NCBI GenBank assembly: GCA_023247285.1
Contig: JAHFGU010000048.1
Coordinates: forward strand, 1 to 9,410
From: Candidatus Omnitrophota bacterium
GTDB lineage: Bacteria; Omnitrophota; Koll11; Aquiviventales; Aquiviventaceae
Direction of reading: 5' to 3'
Length of the DNA: 9,410 nucleotides
Part shown: positions 5,028 through 9,410 of the stretch, in pieces
Numbering within the stretch: the stretch's first letter is position 1
How the letters are laid out: every line of letters begins with the position of its first letter
The notes under the pieces: model-generated
Told to the model about the DNA's origin: nothing
Database searches by the model: none
Seen by the model: only the letters and a program-made list of their open reading frames with translations
Translations under genes and position numbers: made by a program

Positions 5028-5534
5028 ATGCCAGGCCAGGCGCGCCCGACCCAACTCTGGGCGCCGTGGCGCAGCGCCTTTCTCCTGCAGCCGCGCAAGC
5101 CAGGCTGCATCTTCTGCGCGGCCACGCGACGCCAGGGATCGAGGCGGCACCCGGATCGCGTGGTGGCGCGGCGGCCATGCGCCTTCGCGCTCCTTAACCG
5201 CTATCCCTACACCAGCGGCCACGTGCTCATCGCGCCGCTGCGCCACGTCGGCGATCTCACGCGTCTGCGTCCGCGCGAGTGGGAGGACATGTTGCGCTTG
5301 GCCCAGCAGCTCATCCGGCGGCTGCGCGCCGCGTTGCGCCCGCAGGGGTTCAACCTGGGCGTCAACCTCGGCCGCACGGCCGGCGCGGGGATTCCTGGGC
5401 ATCTGCACCTGCACATCGTGCCGCGGTGGCCCGGCGACACCAACTTCATGTCTGTTGTGGGCGACACCCGGGTGATCTCGCAGTCGCTGGACGCGCTCTA
5501 TGCGCTGCTTACACGGCCGGGCCGCCGAGGATGA
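5028..5534 (+). CDS. HIT-family nucleotide hydrolase/phosphorylase (Ap4A-type)
   Basis: A 168-residue member of the histidine triad superfamily, which cleaves nucleoside phosphoester or phosphoramidate links such as those in Ap4A. The triad HLHLH is at residues 125-129 in GHLHLHIVPRW, with H127 as the expected nucleophile. Other family features are LWAPWR (10-15), a Cys pair CIFC (27-30) that with histidines binds zinc in many bacterial members, NRYPYTSGHVLIAPLRHV (57-74) and a C-terminal tail PRWPGDTNFMSVVGDTRVI. This longer tail places it with the GCIFC-type HIT proteins rather than the short Hint type. ATG 5028 directly follows the ATPase TGA. Its own stop overlaps the next start as ATGA, which implies translational coupling to the dGTPase-like gene; both are nucleotide hydrolases and may share a nucleotide clean-up role. 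The exact substrate cannot be read from sequence. Confidence 0.92.
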   Translation: MPGQARPTQLWAPWRSAFLLQPRKPGCIFCAATRRQGSRRHPDRVVARRPCAFALLNRYPYTSGHVLIAPLRHVGDLTRLRPREWEDMLRLAQQLIRRLRAALRPQGFNLGVNLGRTAGAGIPGHLHLHIVPRWPGDTNFMSVVGDTRVISQSLDALYALLTRPGRRG

Positions 5535-6718
5535 CGCGCGCGAGCGACCCGTCCACGCTCGCGCTCTCCCGCGAAGAGCTGGAGGCCAGGGAAGCGCAGT
5601 GGCTGGCCGCCTACGCCATGAAGAGCCGTGACAGCCGCGGCCGCCAGCACGCCGAGCCTGAGGACCCGCACCGGACCGCGTATCGCCGCGACCGGGACCG
5701 GATCATTCACACCACCGCGTTTCGCCGGCTCGAGTACAAAACGCAGGTCTTCGTGAACCATGAGGGGGACCACTACCGCACCCGGCTGACCCATACGCTC
5801 GAAGTGGCGCAGATCGGCGGCTCGATCGCGCGGCTCCTGCGCCTCAATGAGGACCTCGTCGAGGCCGTCTGCCTAGCGCACGATATCGGGCATCCGCCCT
5901 TCGGCCATGCCGGCGAAGACGCCCTCCGGGCGCTGATGGCGGAGCATGGCGGCTTCGATCACAATCTCCAGGGCCTGCGCATCGTCGATCTGCTCGAAGC
6001 CCGGTACCCGCAATTTCCCGGCCTGAACCTGACGTGGGAGATGCGGGAGAGCATCAACAAGCACCGCGCGCCCTACGCCGAGCCCGGCCTGCAGCCCGCG
6101 CTCGACCCGGCGCTCTCCCCGCTGCTGGAGAGCCAGATCGCCGACGTGGCGGATGAAATCGCCTATGACAACCACGACCTTGACGATGGATTGGCCTCAG
6201 GTATCCTTAAGGAAGACGACCTGGCCGGGCTCGATGTGTGGCGGCAGGCGCGGGAAGCCGTCGACGCGGCAGGGACCCGCATGGATCCGGACATCCGCAG
6301 GTATCAGATCATCCGCACCGTGATCAACCGCCAAGTTCTGGACTTGGTCCAGGCCACGGGGCAGCGCCTGGCGCAGCGCAAGATCGAATCCGTCGAGCGC
6401 GTCCGGGCCTGCCGGGAGCGGCTCGTCGGCTTCAGCGACGAGATGGCGCGGCTGCGCGCGCCGCTCAAGCGCCTCCTCTGGCAGCAATTCTACCATCACT
6501 ACCGCGTCAGCCGGATGGCGGACAAGGCCAAGCGCTTCATCACCGAGCTCTTCGAGTTATACGTCCGCAAGCCGGAGCAGCTGCCCAACACCCCCCGCGC
6601 GCGCATCGCCCGCGGCGAAGATCCCTATCGCGTGGTCTGCGACTACATCGCGGGGATGACGGACCGCTACTGTCTGGAAGAATACCGGAAGCTCTTTGAT
6701 CCATTCGAGCGGGTGTAG
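5531..6718 (+). CDS. dgt: Deoxyguanosinetriphosphate triphosphohydrolase-like protein (HD domain)
   Basis: A 395-residue HD-domain hydrolase of the dGTPase family, which cleaves dNTPs to the deoxynucleoside and triphosphate and so tunes the DNA precursor pool. The N-terminal signature (R.DRDRIIHTTAFRRLEYKTQVF, residues about 52-74) and GDHYRTRLTHTLEV are typical. Metal ligands of the HD site are H88, H117-D118 (AHDIGHPPFGHAGE) and D208 in ADEIAY. NLQGLRIVDLLE and YDNHDLDDGL also fit the family. The C-terminal PYRVVCDYIAGMTDRYCLEEYRKLF closes it as usual. It is shorter than E. coli Dgt (505 residues) and matches the type often annotated 'dGTPase-like'; many of these need a dNTP activator, so dGTP as the main substrate is inferred. 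ATG 5531 overlaps the HIT stop by four bases (ATGA) and is preceded by GAGG. A much longer upstream extension in the same frame is a shadow of the HIT gene. Confidence 0.95.
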   Translation: MTRASDPSTLALSREELEAREAQWLAAYAMKSRDSRGRQHAEPEDPHRTAYRRDRDRIIHTTAFRRLEYKTQVFVNHEGDHYRTRLTHTLEVAQIGGSIARLLRLNEDLVEAVCLAHDIGHPPFGHAGEDALRALMAEHGGFDHNLQGLRIVDLLEARYPQFPGLNLTWEMRESINKHRAPYAEPGLQPALDPALSPLLESQIADVADEIAYDNHDLDDGLASGILKEDDLAGLDVWRQAREAVDAAGTRMDPDIRRYQIIRTVINRQVLDLVQATGQRLAQRKIESVERVRACRERLVGFSDEMARLRAPLKRLLWQQFYHHYRVSRMADKAKRFITELFELYVRKPEQLPNTPRARIARGEDPYRVVCDYIAGMTDRYCLEEYRKLFDPFERV

Positions 6719-6720
6719 CG

Positions 6721-6730
6721 AAGGAGGAGG
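6721..6730 (+). promoter_or_regulatory. Strong Shine-Dalgarno sequence for the lipoprotein gene
   Basis: AAGGAGGAGG ends five bases before ATG 6736. It is the only strong, well-placed ribosome binding site I see in the window; the other genes start at overlaps or without a clear site. It fixes the lipoprotein start and suggests high, independently initiated translation. Confidence 0.85.
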
Positions 6731-6735
6731 CTGGC

Positions 6736-7473
6736 ATGCGGTGGGTGCTGATTGGCCTGGCGGGCATGGTGTGCGTCGCGGGGTGTGCTCGGCGGAGCTC
6801 GCTGCTGTTCGAGCGCCAGGCGCGAGGGCCCATGTCCGAAGAGCCGACGATCGGCAAGGCCATGGCCTGGCAGGTGGAGCCGGTCATGCAGGAACAGGCA
6901 AAGGGCAAGGTGAAGGTCACCGTCAACTACGCCTCGGCAGCCTATCTCGACAACTTCTTTAAGAACCGCGCGCTGTTCGAGCAGTACGCCGGCAAGAGCC
7001 CCTACTACGCCGAGCACTTGGTGTTCTACCTGAACATCGCCAACGGCAGCGAGCAGAAAGTCCTGATCAATCCCAGCCTGTTCGTGCTCGTGGACGACCT
7101 GGGCAATCAATACAGCCCCGTCGGCGTCGATTACGTCACCGCGTTCGCCGAATACCGCCGGCCGACCGCGACCACGACCCGCATGGTGCTGGAGAACGCC
7201 AGCCCAGGCTACTTCGGGTTCAGCGTACCGATCGGCAGGCTGTTCGTCCGCAAGCCGCAGGGCCCCTTCGCCCTGCTGCAGCAAACCGCGATCCAGCCTG
7301 GGTTCCTGTTTCCTTCGGTGACGTATGATGGGTTGATCGCGTTTTGGAGCCCGGCCAAGAAGGCGAGGAAGCTGACCTTGTACGTGTCGGACCTCAAGAC
7401 GGATTTCGACGCTGAAGAATTGCCGAAAATAGACTTGGACTTCGCGTTCGAGTTCCGCGCTACCCGGCAATAA
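6736..7473 (+). CDS. Putative lipoprotein of unknown function
   Basis: I do not recognise the family. The 245-residue product starts with a lipoprotein signal peptide, MRWVLIGLAGMVCVAGC, with lipobox VAGC and the lipidated Cys at 17; Ala at +2 allows sorting to the outer membrane. The mature part has no further hydrophobic helix and looks rich in beta strands: VKVTVNYAS, EHLVFYLNIANGSEQKVLI, LFVLVDDLGNQY, YFGFSVPIGRL, RKLTLYVSDL and a closing FAFEFRA. The pattern of an extracytoplasmic strand followed by 'NGSEQKVLINPSLFVLVDDLGNQYSP' chemistry, in other words conserved uncharged strands with a D-x-x-G-N-x-Y turn, recalls immunoglobulin-like domains of secreted DUF4352-type proteins, but that is only a resemblance. 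It begins 17 bases after the dGTPase-like gene behind a strong ribosome binding site, so it could be co-transcribed yet separately translated. Codon use is like that of its neighbours. Confidence 0.85.
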   Translation: MRWVLIGLAGMVCVAGCARRSSLLFERQARGPMSEEPTIGKAMAWQVEPVMQEQAKGKVKVTVNYASAAYLDNFFKNRALFEQYAGKSPYYAEHLVFYLNIANGSEQKVLINPSLFVLVDDLGNQYSPVGVDYVTAFAEYRRPTATTTRMVLENASPGYFGFSVPIGRLFVRKPQGPFALLQQTAIQPGFLFPSVTYDGLIAFWSPAKKARKLTLYVSDLKTDFDAEELPKIDLDFAFEFRATRQ

Positions 7474-7492
7474 CGCCGCCTGGATCGCGGCG
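7474..7492 (+). repeat. GC-rich hairpin between the lipoprotein and helicase genes
   Basis: CGCCGC (7474-7479) pairs with GCGGCG (7487-7492) around a seven-base loop, starting right after the TAA stop. No T-run follows, so it is not an intrinsic terminator; it may stabilise the 3' end of the upstream message or be chance in GC-rich DNA. Confidence 0.3.
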
Positions 7493-7507
7493 GCCGCCGT
7501 CGCTCGC

Positions 7508-9410
7508 ATGATGCCTGTCGCCCCTCCACAGGATCCGCTCCTGCTCGACGATCTCACGCCGGCGCAGCGGGAGGCCGTGGTCCACGAAGCCGGTCCGCTG
7601 CTCATCATCGCTGGGGCCGGCACCGGCAAGACCACGGTGGTCGCCCGGCGCATCGCCTGGCTGTTGGCCACGCGCCGCGCCCAGCCCCAGGAGCTCCTGG
7701 GGCTGACATTTTCGGACAAGGCCGCCTCCGAGATGCAGGAGCGGGTCGACCTGCTGATGCCCTATGGGTATGTGGATCTTCCCGTCAGCACCTTCCACGC
7801 CTTCGGCGACCGGCTCTTGCGGGAACAGGCCCTGCGCGTCGGGCTCACACCCAACTTCCGCGTGTTGTCCCAAGCTGAGCAGCAGGTCTTCCTGCGCCAG
7901 CGGCTCTTCGAGCTGCCCCTGCGGGAGTTCCGGCCGCCGCATGACCCCGCCCGCCATCTGGAGGCCCTGGCGACGGTGTTCGCCCGCGCGAAGGATGAAG
8001 CGGTCGGGCCGGAGGAATTTCTTGCGCATGCCGCGGCGCTGTCTCGCGTCCGGCCGGAGGACCCGGCGGATCAGGCGCGCAGCCGGCGCGCGCAGGAGCT
8101 GGCCGAGGTCTATGCGGCCTACCAGCAGGCGCTGCGCGCTGCCGACTGCGCGGACTTCGGCGATCTCGTGCTCCTCGCGATCCAGCTTCTCGAGCAGGCG
8201 CCGGAGGTGCGGACCGCGGTCCAGGCCAGGGTGCGGTACCTGCTCGTCGATGAATTCCAGGACACCAACTTCGCGCAGTTCCGCCTGCTGCAGCTGCTCG
8301 CCGGGCCCCTGGCGCAGGTCACGGTGGTCGCGGACGACGATCAGAGCATCTACAAATGGCGGGGTGCGGCCATCAGCAACGTGCTCAAGTTCCTCGACCA
8401 GCGGCCGGAGGTGCGCACCGTGGTCTTGACCGAGAACTTCCGGTCCACGCAGGGGATCTTGGATAGCGCCTATCGGCTCATCCGGTTCAACGACCCGGAC
8501 CGGCTAGAAGTCCGCCAAGGCATCGACAAGCGCCTGCTCGCCAGGGCCGGCCATCCGCCGGCTCAGCCGCGCCTGCAGGTGTTTGACACGGCCTCCAGCG
8601 AAGCCGACTGGGTGGCGCGCGCCATCCGAGAGCTGATTGCCGCCGGCCTGCGCCGGCCGGGCGACCTCGCGATCCTCGTGCGCTCCAACCGCGACGCAGA
8701 TCTCTTCCTGCGCGCGCTCAACGTGGCCGGCGTGCCGTGGCAGTTCAGCGGCGCCAGCGGCCTCTTCGCCCGCGAAGAAGCCAAGATGCTGCTCTCGTGC
8801 CTCAAGGCCTTGGCCGATCCGGAGGACAGCTTGAGCTGGTACCATGTGGCGAGCTCGCCGCTCTACCGCTGTCCGATGAGCGATCTCAGCGCGGTGCTCG
8901 CCGCGGCCTCGCGCCGCCACGTCAGCCTGCAGGCGGTCCTCGAGCGCCTCGAGGCGCCGGATGACCCGGAGCCGCCGCGTGTCAGCGCCCAGGGCCGGCA
9001 AGAGCTGGCGCAGCTCCGCGCGGATGTGTCCCGGCTGCTGGAGGTGTCGCGGACCCGCTCGGCCGGCCAAGTGCTGTACCAGTGGCTGGCTGATCGCGGC
9101 TTGCTCATGCGCTTGAGCGGAGGGGAACGACCCGAGGAGCTGCTGCAGCTGCATACCGTCGCCCGATTCTTCCAGCATCTTCAGCGAATGGAGGCGCTGG
9201 TCGGCGGCAGCCTTGCCGAGCTCATGCCGCATCTGCCGCTGCTGCAGGCGCTGGGCCAGGAGCCGGTGGAAGAGGACGACGCATGGGCCGACCGGGTCCA
9301 CGTGCTCACGCTGCACAAGGCCAAGGGGCTTGAATTTCCGGTGGTGTTCATGGTGGGGCTGGTGCAGGGCCGGTTTCCGACGCCGCAGCGGACAGACCCC
9401 ATCGAGCTGC
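7508..9410 (+). CDS. UvrD/PcrA-like superfamily 1 ATP-dependent DNA helicase (3' truncated by window edge)
   Basis: The frame is open from ATG 7508 (ATG 7511 is an alternative) to the window end, giving 634 residues with no stop. SF1A helicase motifs occur in order: Q-motif LTPAQREAV (16-24), Walker A AGAGTGKT (35-42), motif Ia LTFSDKAASEM, STFHAFG, Walker B LLVDEFQDT with D248/E249, motif III DDDQSIYKWRG (Q279-G286), motif IV TENFRST (308-314), and motif V TLHKAKGLEFPVVF (601-614). Motif VI and any C-terminal nuclease domain lie beyond the edge. Such enzymes unwind DNA 3' to 5' in repair or recombination. Whether this is a UvrD/PcrA housekeeping helicase or the helicase part of an AddAB/RecB-like enzyme cannot be decided without the C-terminus. 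No clear ribosome binding site precedes it; it lies 34 bases after the lipoprotein stop with a GC-rich hairpin between. Confidence 0.95.
   Translation, partial: MMPVAPPQDPLLLDDLTPAQREAVVHEAGPLLIIAGAGTGKTTVVARRIAWLLATRRAQPQELLGLTFSDKAASEMQERVDLLMPYGYVDLPVSTFHAFGDRLLREQALRVGLTPNFRVLSQAEQQVFLRQRLFELPLREFRPPHDPARHLEALATVFARAKDEAVGPEEFLAHAAALSRVRPEDPADQARSRRAQELAEVYAAYQQALRAADCADFGDLVLLAIQLLEQAPEVRTAVQARVRYLLVDEFQDTNFAQFRLLQLLAGPLAQVTVVADDDQSIYKWRGAAISNVLKFLDQRPEVRTVVLTENFRSTQGILDSAYRLIRFNDPDRLEVRQGIDKRLLARAGHPPAQPRLQVFDTASSEADWVARAIRELIAAGLRRPGDLAILVRSNRDADLFLRALNVAGVPWQFSGASGLFAREEAKMLLSCLKALADPEDSLSWYHVASSPLYRCPMSDLSAVLAAASRRHVSLQAVLERLEAPDDPEPPRVSAQGRQELAQLRADVSRLLEVSRTRSAGQVLYQWLADRGLLMRLSGGERPEELLQLHTVARFFQHLQRMEALVGGSLAELMPHLPLLQALGQEPVEEDDAWADRVHVLTLHKAKGLEFPVVFMVGLVQGRFPTPQRTDPIEL

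Noticed and set aside
5279..5530. Upstream extension of the dGTPase-like frame
   Set aside because: It lies within the HIT gene, reads as low-complexity sequence, and family homology begins after ATG 5531.
6667..7719. Open frame of 350 codons on the - strand
   Set aside because: It spans antisense to the end of dgt, the lipoprotein and the helicase start, all well supported on the + strand; no motif of its own.

Overview
The window is a GC-rich (roughly two-thirds GC by eye), tightly packed bacterial chromosome segment. Every recognised gene is on the + strand. Genes for heptose-phosphate synthesis (LPS inner-core precursor), two lipoproteins and an NlpD-like cell-separation factor point to a diderm (Gram-negative-type) bacterium. 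The ThiD2-type thiamin gene and overall style fit an uncultured lineage (Omnitrophota, Nitrospirota or NC10-like); that placement is a guess from protein style, not a measurement. I see no mobile element, CRISPR array or defence locus.

Region 1 (1-2491) is a run of touching or overlapping genes: the 3' end of a 6-phosphofructokinase gene, gmhA (sedoheptulose-7-phosphate isomerase), a stand-alone rfaE2 (heptose-1-phosphate nucleotidyltransferase), a ThiD2-type HMP-phosphate kinase and thiE (thiamin-phosphate synthase). Thus sugar phosphates are channelled into ADP-heptose, followed by the last two steps of the pyrimidine branch of thiamin synthesis. thiD2 and thiE overlap by 86 bases in different frames, in a way that suggests a ThiD2-ThiE fusion gene split by a one-base frameshift.

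Region 2 (2492-2809) is the only long non-coding stretch. It has a perfect TATAAT box, about 150 bases able to fold into several strong hairpins closed by a long-range helix, a complete tRNA-Gly(CCC), and a T-run. The structured part is either an unrecognised small RNA or an unusually elaborate tRNA leader, and is the best candidate here for something undescribed.

Region 3 (2810-6718) is a second tight cluster: an NlpD-like lipoprotein (LysM plus a LytM/M23 domain that has lost catalytic histidines), a 539-residue AAA+ ATPase of the archaeal-ATPase-like type, a HIT-family protein and a dGTPase-like HD hydrolase. Their junctions are 1 base, 0 bases and a 4-base ATGA overlap, implying co-transcription and translational coupling.

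Region 4 (6736-9410) has a lipoprotein of unknown function behind the only strong Shine-Dalgarno sequence seen, then a UvrD/PcrA-like superfamily 1 DNA helicase that runs off the right edge.
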